64,000 bases of DNA, from assembly GCA_027604685.1 (NCBI GenBank), contig JADHYX010000047.1:1855-65854 (forward strand), in the 5' to 3' direction. Source of the stretch: Lobulomyces angularis (Eukaryota; Chytridiomycota; Chytridiomycetes; Lobulomycetales; Lobulomycetaceae). A program made the translations under genes and the position numbers. Below the pieces are notes generated by a model. That model ran no database searches. It was not told the DNA's origin and saw nothing but the letters and a program-made list of their open reading frames with translations. Below are positions 33,864 to 43,831 of the stretch, in pieces (the first letter of the stretch is position 1; every line of letters begins with the position of its first letter).

Positions 33864-35089
33864 ATGAACATTTTAATCATTGGCGGTGGATCACTTGGAG
33901 CATTTTATGGTAGCAGATTACAATCACAAGCTTCGGTTTCAGTAATTTGCAGATCTAATTACAGCACTGTCAAAAATAACGGCTACACAATCATTTCTGA
34001 AAAAACTTATGGAACTTACAAATTTGTACTAAAAACAATTTTTTTGTACTTAAAAAAAAAATTATTAAATAAAAATAATAGGTACCAAAAAATACTTTTA
34101 AATCAATAGAAGAAGCAAAAGACAGCAAAGTTGAATTTAAATTTGCATTAATAACAACAAAGAATGTACCAGAGCTTGAGGATCTGAATAATATCATTCA
34201 GCATTTTCAGGATTCTTTTGTGATTTTATTACAAAATGGCTTAGGAATTGAAGACCACGTTCAATTAAAGTTCCCTAATTTAAAATTGGCATCTGCAGTA
34301 TATAAAAATTTGAATAATAATTATCAGTTATACCAAAAAGGTCTTATATTTAGGCATAAGCCAACCAGAACACGGAATTATAAAATTTGTTGATAAAAGT
34401 ATTCAAGGGTTTGTATTAGGTTTAAACACTGGAACCCATTTTTCAAACAGACATGACGCCGATGAATGTATTAATTTATTGAAAGAATTTTATAACATGG
34501 CAAAAGAATCTGGTATACAAGGCTTAAAGTATATAGAGCATAAAAATTTATTACAACCAAATTTTGAATATCAGGCTGTTAGGTGGCATAAAACGCAATG
34601 GAATGCTGTATTAATTAAAATATGAAAATAGCTAAAAAATAAAATATAAAATTTTTCATAGGCTTTTGGATGCTTAACCATTTTAACTGGATTAGATACG
34701 TTGACGTTAATAGAAGATGATGGGACAAAAAGTATTTTAAGTACTGTAATGAGTGAAGTGAGTGAAACTGCAAAAGCAGTTTTAAAATCTAATACTCCGT
34801 TTCCTCCAGTAGGAAAATTTGATATATTGGAATATTTAGAGGCCAGCAAAGGATTAGGTATTAAAATAAAGAAAAAAAAATTTTAAATTAGAAAACTTTT
34901 CAATTTTTTTTGTTAGGAAAATATTATCCTAGTATTCAAGTGGATTATGAGAAAAAAGTTCCATTCGAATTGGAAGTTATTGTTGGTGCTGTGATTAGAG
35001 AAGCTGAAAAATCAAATATTATGGTTCCTATTTTAAAAACCTTTTTTCAAATGCTAAAAGTGGTTCAAAAAACTAGGATTTCTAGTTAA
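33864..35089 (+). CDS. Ketopantoate reductase family protein (PanE/ApbA)
   Basis: NADP(H)-dependent reduction of 2-dehydropantoate to pantoate in pantothenate/CoA synthesis, or a related ketone substrate. The N-terminal Rossmann motif is MNILIIGGGSLGAFYGSRL. FALITTKN and FVILLQNGLGIED are the usual strand-loop motifs. ISQPEHG and the catalytic-Lys region RWHKTQWNA follow. The C-terminal helical domain has SIQVDYEKKVPFELEVIVGA in place of the family Ser-Met-x-Gln-Asp pattern, then IREAEKSNIMVPILKTFFQML. About five exons, stop at 35087-35089. Fungi carry several paralogs, so the exact substrate is not certain. It is convergent with the next gene, with a gap of about 90 bp. Confidence 0.88.
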
Positions 35090-35180
35090 GCGCAAATTAA
35101 ACAAACTTTTTTAGCTTTTTATTTTTTGATATGATATTATATTATACAGAGCGATTTGTAAGAATAAGCTTTGAAAATTA

Positions 35181-36497
35181 TCAAATAGTTTTTTCACAAA
35201 TAAGACCACAACTGTCACCAATAGCACTATCACCAACCGATAATCGGATATTTGTTTTCTTTTTTAGAATATGAAAAATTCTTGGTGGTTTCGGTTTGTT
35301 AAAATCAAGACCTTTTAGTGTTTTATGAGAATCAAAATTTTTTTTTGACTTTTTTAAAAACAAAGGTTGTTGATTCTTGTAGAAACAAGAGTTGTCGATT
35401 TCCTTTTTTTTTATTTCAGTCCATAAACTATCTTCACTTTTAAATGCAACCTTCGTTAATAGAATTTTAGTGGGTAAAATTAAAGGTTTAACATTTTCGT
35501 TTAAAGGAGAATTTTCTTTAGTTTCATTGTCATTTGGAAGATAAATTTTATTTGGTTTTGGTGGTAGATTTGGGGGTTTTTTAGCAGGATTCAAAGTCAA
35601 ACTATCCAATGATTTGCACTCTTGAGGGACCTTACTGGGTTTCGGTGGTAATTCGGGTTTCGTTTTGATATCATTTCCTACTGGTTTTCTTGGAAGTGGT
35701 GGAGGACCCCTTTTTTTTTCATATTCTTGGTTCTCTTTGTAATTATTTTTGTTATAACCTATAAAATTGCCAACAAAGATTTCTTCGACACTTTTAGACA
35801 AAGAGTCTGCATTCGCTTTTGAATTTGGTTTTGGAGGTAAATTTGGTTTTATTGATGAGGAAATAGTTGAATGATCATATGTGTCAATTGATCTAATGTT
35901 TTTAAAAGTTTGTTTTAGTTGACGAAGTTTTACACTCTCGTCAGCAACGTTATCATCTGCAACAAACGCCACTTGTTTGTTACTGCGTTGCTTGTTTTCA
36001 GCACCAAAAGAATCAAGTAGACCTTCAAATGCCAATTTTTTCATTAATAAGCTACTGGAACTATTCAAATTTCTGCGAACTGCAGGGCATGATTTCGGTA
36101 ACACTTCAGTTTTTTTAATAAAGCTTTCTCTAGCTTGTTTTGGTGAAGTTGGTACTGATTTTGATTCATAGGCAGATTTTCTTTGAACAACTACTTGTTT
36201 AATTTGAATTTTTTTTGCTTTTTTTATATTTTGCATTTGATGTAACTCTGCTTTTTCCAATGACACAGTTTGCTTTTTATTTTCTGAAGCTTCCTCTACA
36301 CGTTGTTCATTGGATTCATTAATCTGATGTTTTTTTGGCGTTTCAATAATTAAGTTGTGTTTTTTATCTATTTCATAGACATTTAGTCCTTCCTGTTGCC
36401 TTTCAGCTTCATGAATATCACTACATTTCTTGAGTTTCTTTCGTTCTTCCAATATTTTTAATAATTCGTTAGTTGAATTTTTTCTTGAACTTTGCAT
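35181..36497 (-). CDS. Proline-rich disordered protein with PxxP motifs
   Basis: A single-exon frame of about 438 residues from ATG 36495-36497 (MQSSRKNSTNELLKILEERK). It begins with a short charged helix, then is Lys/Ser/Glu-rich and disordered. The middle has repeated SH3-ligand-type motifs: LPPKPNSKA, GPPPLPRKPVG, ELPPKPSKVPQE, NLPPKPNKI. No catalytic or membrane segment. The sequence suggests a scaffold that binds SH3 proteins, for example in actin or endocytic patches; this is inferred from motifs only. A GTG two codons upstream is in frame but is an unlikely start. It is head-to-head with the VOC gene. Confidence 0.7.
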   Translation of the reverse strand: MQSSRKNSTNELLKILEERKKLKKCSDIHEAERQQEGLNVYEIDKKHNLIIETPKKHQINESNEQRVEEASENKKQTVSLEKAELHQMQNIKKAKKIQIKQVVVQRKSAYESKSVPTSPKQARESFIKKTEVLPKSCPAVRRNLNSSSSLLMKKLAFEGLLDSFGAENKQRSNKQVAFVADDNVADESVKLRQLKQTFKNIRSIDTYDHSTISSSIKPNLPPKPNSKANADSLSKSVEEIFVGNFIGYNKNNYKENQEYEKKRGPPPLPRKPVGNDIKTKPELPPKPSKVPQECKSLDSLTLNPAKKPPNLPPKPNKIYLPNDNETKENSPLNENVKPLILPTKILLTKVAFKSEDSLWTEIKKKEIDNSCFYKNQQPLFLKKSKKNFDSHKTLKGLDFNKPKPPRIFHILKKKTNIRLSVGDSAIGDSCGLICEKTI

Positions 36498-36802
36498 TCT
36501 CACCTTTTTTATGCTATGTGATAATTTTAAAAAATTTACAAACTTTTCAGTTCTCCATTGTATACTTTTTGATTGGTAAAAATTCTTTTAAAAAAAATTT
36601 TTTTTTTTTATATCACTGTAAAAGAAAGAAAATAAATTAAATTAAGTTTTTATTTTTAAAACTTATACAATAAAAAATTAATTAAACTAACTTTTATATA
36701 TCAACTACAATCGATATAATAAATTACTAAAAAAGAAATTTTTTTTCAGACACGTCGTGAATAAAGAGTACTAAAATAAAAATTTTTCTTTAAATATCAA
36801 TT
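36498..36802. promoter_or_regulatory. Short divergent promoter
   Basis: A 305-bp spacer between divergent start codons. AT-rich, no recognised motif. Confidence 0.45.
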
Positions 36803-38965
36803 ATGACTAGAGTAGATTATAGAAATTTAGCTAAAAAATTTCTTTTGCAAGCTCCACAACAAACTGAACAAACAACAAAGAATCAACCAAAATTATCAAG
36901 TGTTCAAAAAACTCCTGAAAAATTAAATTTTTTGAAGTACTTGAAATTTAAATGTCTTGATGTTAACTCAACCCTAGAATTTTATGTAAAATAATAACGT
37001 ATTTTATTTTAAATTATATAAAATAGCAATCTTTAGGTATGGCGGTAGACTTAAATACGACTTACGTGGTGGAGGACTCACTTCAACATGAAAATGAAGT
37101 TGGAACAACAAAAACGGTATATTTTTATCTAATTAAAATCATTAAAAACTTTTCTTTTAATTAAAAAAGATTATGGTGTTTTCTTACTGGGAATCAAGTA
37201 CTAACCAGCTACCGAATGACGGAGAAAGTAGTGATCAAATATACTTATTTAAACCCACAGTAACTAACACAGAAAATTCTCATGATTTTAAATTAATGTT
37301 TGAATACACTGACACGAAAGTAAATCTAAATTTATTGATCGTTAAATTTATAAATAACTTACTTTTTTTCCATAAAATTTTTTTTTTTAAAGACTGTAAA
37401 TAAAGTACCAGTGACTGAAGAAGAAGATAATCTAAATGAAAATAAAAAAAAATTTGGTTTCGTTGAAGAGAAACATAATTCAGAATATTTGGTAATTTAT
37501 GTGCACTTTTTAAGTAGATTGATAAAAAGGATAGCCAACAAAGGTTATTATTTTTTTAATTTTCAAAAAATAAAAAGGCGTATTATATTTTTTTTTTAGG
37601 TTTTGAAATTGTAGTTTTTCCCATTGATATTTCCGAAACAAAAATTGCAATAATTAAGGATCCTAACGGAATGGAAATTCGTTTAATGGTATCCACTTTA
37701 CTTTTTTACTTTTATGAAAAAACAAATTCATTTTCGCTTAAAGGAATTAAATGATACCCAACTGGGTGAAACTGGACCAAAAAAACTTTGGTTTGCAAGA
37801 ATTGGGTAAAAAATGTTTTAAAATGAGTTTCCCTGTTAATGTAGATCCATATTAATTGTAGATTTTATACCATACCAACAAATTGTGCAACCGATACTTG
37901 TGCAAACTATGAAAAGCTTTTCCTACCAAAGTCGAAACCTTCTGATAACCATCATAAAATTGATAAAAATGAAAAAGTGGATTTGAACAAACCTAATGTA
38001 AATAACAGTTAAAAAATTGATACTAGACTTATTATTTTAGGTACTTGGATTTCGAGTAGTTGATTCAGATGATTTTATTGTAGGATTAACTAGAACTCAA
38101 TTTTTTTGGATGGGAACCGAGCAGCGCTCACAAAATTTTACCATTTGTTTTGTTCAAAAAAAAGATATGAGTGGCGCCTATATCTCTGATGATTTAAATA
38201 CTCCAAACCTAAAGTTAGTAGCAATAGGTATATTATTTTGAATGAAAATTTATTTACAATTTTTTTTTCAAAGGATTTCAAGTTGGTAATATTGATTCCT
38301 TTGTAATAAAAGCAAGAAACGAAAAAGGAACTTTTCATATAGATGAAGGAAAGTTTAAAATACCAGGTATTTCAAGTGTATTTTGTTTTATTAAAATAAA
38401 AATTGTTTCATTATGACACTTATCTAGGTTTGGGAACTTTTCAAAGGTTTTTCATCACTTAACATCTTACTTATTTTAAATTTTTTATAGACTGCAAGAT
38501 AGAATTAATAGAATTTGCGTTGAATCTTTCACACCAGGGCTAGGATTAAAAACTGAAACACAAAAGGAAAAACAGAATAAAACAGCAGAAAAAAAACTAA
38601 AAGAAAATAATAAAAATAAGTCTCAAGAAACCAAGATTAATGTTATGGCACCAAGGTTAGATCACTGCAAAGAATTAATGTTTATAAAAAAATTTTAATG
38701 CTAACCAATTAGGTTTCCGTCGGCAGGTGTAATTGAAGTTAAAGGTAGATATTGGGAAAAAGATGATGATGAAGAAGATGAAGAAATAGAGGAGGAAAAG
38801 GAACAAGAAAAAAAAGAGTCAAAACTTTCTTTTAATGAAAAACACAAGTTGCCTAAGTTGCCCAAACTGAAGGAAGATGAAAAAAGGAAATCTACAAGGG
38901 TGAAAATGCTCCAAGAAACTTTAACTTCCAAGGACAAGTTAAAAAGCAAATCCGCTAATTTTTGA
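36803..38965 (+). CDS. Tandem VOC/glyoxalase-fold protein with charged tail
   Basis: Starts MTRVDYRNLAKKFLLQA. The first VOC-type unit: LKYLKFKCLDVNSTLEFY joined to SLGMAVDLNTTY, MVFSYWES, FKLMFEYTD, then FEIVVFPIDISE, AIIKDPNGMEIRLMEL, the classic end of a glyoxalase/dioxygenase half. The second unit: KLWFARIGFYTIPTNCATD through VLGFRVVDSDD and FQVGNIDSF. The first 40 residues are Gln-rich. The C-terminal 140 residues are Lys/Glu-rich with DDDEEDEEIEEEKEQEKKE. The metal ligands of true glyoxalase I cannot be placed with confidence. The fold is likely; the reaction is unknown. At least nine short exons. Confidence 0.65.
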
Positions 38966-39119
38966 AATCGTATATATTATATTATCTAAATTACATAATA
39001 CTTCAAGTTTATTTTAATTATAATTCAATCTTAACAATTCTTTATGGGGAATTACAATTTTCCGTTTTTTAAAATTATATTTCCATTTAACCTCAACAAA
39101 AATCTAAAAATTTAAAAAA

Positions 39120-41017
39120 ATGAGCAATAAAGTATATGTAGTTGGTGTTGGAATGACCCATTTTGACAAACCTGGAAGAAGAAAGGATGTTGATTATCCT
39201 GACTACGCGCTAGAGGTAAACTTGAGGAATTTTCTGAAATAAAATCTTTTATTGAATGTCGTAATAGGCAACTACAAAGGCGTTATTAGATGCTAATATC
39301 ACGTTTGATGATGTACAGTTTGCTGCCGGTAAGTATTTTTCATTGTTTGACTTATTTGCTCAATTACTCTTCATTTTAGTTGGTTACGTTTATGGAGATA
39401 GTACCAGTGGACAACGAGCTTTATATCAATTAGGATTAACACAAATTCCAATTATCAATGTTAATAATAACGTAACTAATATCTAAAATATCTTTAACTA
39501 TTTTTTAACAAAATAGTGTTCAACAGGGTCAACTGCATATTATCTAGCTAAACAATCCGTCGCTTCAGGACAGTATGAATGCGCTTTGGCACTAGGTTTT
39601 GAAAAAATGGCACCAGGATCTTTAGGTTACTATTTTTTAATTTTAATTGTGAAAAAGTTTGTTAACTTTAATTTGAATTGTGTAGCAAGTGTTTGGGAAG
39701 ATAGAACGAATCCTATGGATAAAACAATTGAAGTTATGAATGAACTTAGAGAAATGACTCCTGCACCTTTTGCAGCCCAAATTTTTAGCAATGCTGGATT
39801 AGAATACATTGAAAAATTTAAAAAAAGTGATTTGGCCATGCATTTAATTGCTGAGAAAAATCATAACCACAGGTAGCTGAGATTTTGTGCTGTTCCTATT
39901 TACTCTAAACCCATTTTTTTTTTTTTTGATAATTAAGCACGTTAAATCCGTATTCCCAGTTTAAAGATAAATATACATTGGAGCAAGTGCAAAAAGCTAG
40001 GAAAATTCATGGCAGTTTAACATTGTTACATTGTTCTCCAACTTCTGATGGCGCTGCCTGCGCAATTATTGCATCAGAAGATTTTGTCATCAAGCACAAT
40101 CTTGGGCCGCAGGCTGTTGAAATTGTTGGACAGTCTATGGCAACTGATTCAATTTTGGCCTTTGATCCTACTGGTAATTCAAAATCTATGATCGAAGTAG
40201 CAGGTGGCTTCTATAAATATCAATATAATTTTATTTATCAATCACTAGGATCTGACATGACCAGAAGAGCTGCTGCAGATGTTTACCGCCAAGCCAAAAT
40301 TAATCCTAAGGAAGATGTAGATGTGGTGGAACTTCATGATTGTTTCTCTGCAAATGAAGTACGTTATTAACATTACTGAAGTTGAAACTAATCAAAAATA
40401 TTAGCTAATTACTTACGATGCATTGGGCTTATGTGAACATGGAAAAGCTTGTGAATTTATGGAATCAGGTGCAACAACTAGTCCATTATTTGATAGACCT
40501 TCTGTGAAGGCTAATCCACCAAAAAAAAGGATAATTGTAAACCCAAGTGGAGGTTTAATTTCTAAAGGACATCCTTTAGGAGCCACAGGATTAGCCCAGT
40601 GCGCTGAATTAACTTGGCAATTAAGAGGCTGGGCAGGAGCAAGACAAGTGCCAAATATCAAAAATGCGCTACAGCATAATATAGGTGAGCTTTCTAAATT
40701 TTTGTTTAAAAATTTTTACACATTAATGTTATTTACTACTTTTCCCAGGTCTTGGAGGGGCAGTAGTGGTAACTTGCTCAAGAAATCCGGAGCCTAATTC
40801 CAAAATTTTGAGTTCACATAATATTAAAAGATGGGAAGATCCTCGTAAAAGATTTGGGTACAACCCAGCTGTTGAAGCAAGACCTGTGACAGAGAGCCAA
40901 GTAAGAGCTGTTATGAGCTATAGAGGTGGCCTTAGTGGAACCAAAGAAAAACTGGATGACAAGTATGCAGAGCACGTTGGAACAACTATTGTTTCTGGAA
41001 ATACTGCCCGTTTATAA
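39120..41017 (+). CDS. SCPx-type 3-ketoacyl-CoA thiolase, likely peroxisomal
   Basis: Thiolytic cleavage of 3-ketoacyl-CoA, especially branched or sterol-side-chain substrates in the SCPx class. It starts [19 protein letters not shown]. The active-site Cys is in [18 protein letters not shown]. Other motifs: [48 protein letters not shown] and [14 protein letters not shown]. After the thiolase fold there is an extra segment of about 75 residues ([20 protein letters not shown]), not an SCP2 sterol-carrier domain. The last three residues are ARL, an accepted variant of the PTS1 peroxisome signal. About eight exons. The start sits 154 bp after the VOC gene on the same strand. Confidence 0.93.
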
Positions 41018-41381
41018 TGTAGTATAGTTTGTTTATTTTTGTTTTTTTTTTGTTAAATAAAATGTTAAAAAAATTTTTCTTTTTTCTACTAAAATATTTC
41101 TCATACAAAAAATTTTGTGAAAATAGAAATTAGTTGAGATTATGAGTAGACTCAGATATTGCATTAAAAAGTTTAGTGAAGAAAAATATTTAATACATTA
41201 AATTTTATTTGTAATCTTAGAAAAAGAGAAAAAAAGAATACAGAATTTTCACCAAATTCCAAAATTTTTAGAACTAAATATATAATTTAAAATATAAAAC
41301 AAAAAAAAAAAATTAATCTTTTTTCTATCGCCTTGAAAACAAAAAAAAAAATTAAAAAAATTAAAAAAAAAGCTTTTTTTT
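41018..41381. other. Convergent AT-rich spacer
   Basis: It holds the 3' ends of the thiolase and tropomyosin genes. A/T runs only. Confidence 0.5.
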
Positions 41382-42173
41382 TTATAAATCTTCTAATCCT
41401 TGAAGAGTAGTTGTTAGTTCGGCTTTTACTGCATTGTACTTGTTAGTCATTTCTTCAAATTTCCTTTCTAACTCAGTCTTATCTTGGTCAAGTTGCTTTG
41501 CTTTTCTCTCAAATTGTTCAGCTTGTAACTCAAGTTGTCTTGCTCTAAGTCAACAAAAAAAAAGGTATATATTAGAAAACATACATTTTTAGGTATAACA
41601 TAAAAAAAAAATTTTCAAAAGAATCATTATTGCACGAGTTTTCAATACTTAATTAAAAACATACTTTTCAACTGCATCTTTTCGATCTCTATCTTTTTCA
41701 TCTAAATGTTGCTCTAGAAGTTGAACTTTCTTTTTTAAAGTTTCAACGATTGAGTCTTCCTTATCACCTTCAGCTTTTCTTAATTTAACCTGTATTACAT
41801 TACATTAAAAAAAAATTTTTTTCTTAAATCTAAATTACCTCTTCCACTCTCTTCTCTTGTCTTTCTAAATCCATTTGAAGTAATGAAACCTTATTATTAA
41901 GATTTTGCAATTCGGTTTCTTTTTTTGATAAATCTTCTTTAAGTTGTTTAGCTTCAGCTTCAGATTTTTCTGCTCTTGCGTTTGCTGTTTCACTTTCAAT
42001 ACGGAGCTTTTCTAATTTCTATCATTTCCAAAAAAAAGTAAAATAAAAAGGTTTAGATTTAGAAAGTAAAAATGTTTTTGAAAGCAGAAAGAAAATTTCA
42101 TCATAGAGGAAAAAACCGTTATGGCTTAATTTTTTGCTAAGAAAATTAAACTTACTTCTTTAATTTTATCCAT
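41382..42173 (-). CDS. Fungal tropomyosin
   Basis: An actin-filament-binding parallel coiled coil for cables and the cytokinetic ring. Exon 1 is MDKIKE with a GTAAGT donor, the usual fungal tropomyosin start. Then KLEKLRIESETANARAEKSE and further heptads, VKLRKAEGDKEDSIV, ARQLELQAEQFERKAKQLDQ, and the end LERKFEEMTNKYNAVKAELT with final LQGLEDL. The spliced length is 161 residues, the same as fission-yeast Cdc8. Four exons. No Pro and almost no aromatic residues interrupt the coil. Confidence 0.93.
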
Positions 42174-42371
42174 GTCTGGGAATGAATAGAGTAAAAAGAT
42201 CAAAAAATATTTTTGCTTGAAATCACTGTGTCACAATTTCAATGTAATTCATAAAAATAAAGAATCTGTAGTGGTTGAAATTTCTACTACATTTCTGATC
42301 ACAAATCTTTATACTTACAGCTGGACTATTTTTTGCCTTTTAGTCTATTATATTTTAAAAACTTTACAATT

Positions 42372-42638
42372 ATGATGGGTAAAAATAATAGTAACAAAGA
42401 AGACACAGTAAAAGAATTGAGAAAGTTATTTGAATTGATGGAAAATGAAGGTTTTGAATTCGATAAAAATTGTATAGAGAGAGTTTTAGACACTGATGAA
42501 AAGTCAACAAATATAACTGTTTGTCATGATACTGCAAATAAAGTTTCTAATTGTTTTAAAGGTGTGGGATATTATTATATGTATGCACTTACAAAATCTG
42601 TATGTTTTTATGATGATTTAGTTAACATAAATAAATAA
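42372..42638 (+). CDS. Small unrecognised protein, 88 aa
   Basis: One exon, ATG 42372 (or 42375) to TAA. Begins MMGKNNSNKEDTVKELRKLF and is acidic in the first half (FELMENEGFEFDKNC), with four Cys in total. Its composition is unlike the flanking spacer. It is head-to-head with tropomyosin, 198 bp away. No family recognised. Confidence 0.4.
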   Translation: MMGKNNSNKEDTVKELRKLFELMENEGFEFDKNCIERVLDTDEKSTNITVCHDTANKVSNCFKGVGYYYMYALTKSVCFYDDLVNINK

Positions 42639-42931
42639 ATCAGTGTAAATAAATGAATTAGCATATATGAAGTATTAAATATATCTTTATAAACTGATAT
42701 AATAAATAATAATCTAATAAAAAAATATATATATTTTTTTTTTTTTTTTTTTACGGCTATTTCTATGAAATTTCCTCAGTCGAAGTCAACTCTTTAATAG
42801 TCGTACTTTAAAATTAAAAATAATTTAAAAAGAAAAATCTAAACCTACGCCATACTTGGAAGCTATATGTTAATAAAAATTATATAATATTTTTCAGCTC
42901 AATTAAGTATATTATCACAAATAAATTTTAG

Positions 42932-43329
42932 ATGTCTATTGAAGGCTCCATACACTCACCATTAAGGAGGACTTCCGAAAATCAACAGCAGACTGATGTT
43001 CTGTTGAATAGTAAATTACATTTAAAAGCTCAACAAGAGGAATTGATAAAAAACTTTTCAGACATTTCTTATACTACTTTAAACGAATTAAACATTTCAG
43101 AGCAAATATCAAAAGCTATATTGAAATTTAGACAAGCCGATGTTATTATAAATAAAACAGCTCTTTCTTTACAAAAAGTTTCAGAAGATACCAAGACTAA
43201 CTTGGTATAATGTTAAATTTAATATTGTTGTAATTGTTTTGCTTTCCTTTTTTATAGATAGTTGCAAAGGAAATTTCAAGTATTTTAAAGAGTACTGTAA
43301 GTGTTGGCGAACAAAATGAAAATCTTTAA
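42932..43329 (+). CDS. Small helical protein, 3' structure uncertain
   Basis: Starts MSIEGSIHSPLRRTSENQQQ and is helical with heptad-like ISKAILKFRQADVIINKTAL and LQKVSEDTKTNL. Intron about 43207-43258, then IVAKEISSILKST. Reading on gives a stop at 43327-43329, but a consensus GTAAGT donor sits at 43299-43304. Later sequence (about 43570-43713) encodes a protein-like stretch, SLSQEIHRTYHRKQHFEKIK, so further exons to about 43713 are likely. The pattern Ala-Ile-Leu..Asp..Ile..Ser-Leu-x-Lys-Val weakly recalls BORCS7 of the lysosomal BORC complex. This is not strong enough to name it. Confidence 0.4.
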
Positions 43330-43831
43330 CTTGACTTTGTTTCTCTCTTTGAACGTTGTTTATAGTTACATTATGTTTTGTTATTTTTTTTTTTTTAAAT
43401 CACAACATCAAATTTTTAGATATATTATTTCCAAATTTTTTATCATATATGCGAACAATTGTAAATTTTTTAATAGTGCTTGGACGATATGTTTTTTAAC
43501 ACCTGGACAAAAATAAATTAAACACTCAAGTGGAATGAGGAGCCACCCAATTGCAAAACGAACAATTTTCATCGTCATTATCTCAAGAAATTCATCGTAC
43601 TTATCACAGAAAGCAACACTTTGAGAAAATTAAACTGGCCTTCATTTATTCTTTCGAAAAGGCGAGTCGATTGTATAATAAGGAAATTTTATATAGTATC
43701 TTAATAGTAGAGTAGAAATTGAAAATTGGGCAGCTTTTAATAAAAGTTTTTTAATTTTTAGGTTAATAGTTTAAAAAACGCAAGTGCATTCTGGTTTTAT
43801 TGAAAGAAAAAATTTTATTTTTTAATTTTTA
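43330..43831. other. Spacer that probably holds more exons of the preceding gene
   Basis: 43570-43713 has a plausible coding stretch as noted in the preceding entry. The remainder is T-rich and looks like intron and the DNA polymerase gamma promoter. Confidence 0.35.

Noticed and set aside
38701..38949. Ser/Phe-rich minus-strand frame
   Set aside because: Antisense of the acidic/Lys-rich tail of the VOC protein.
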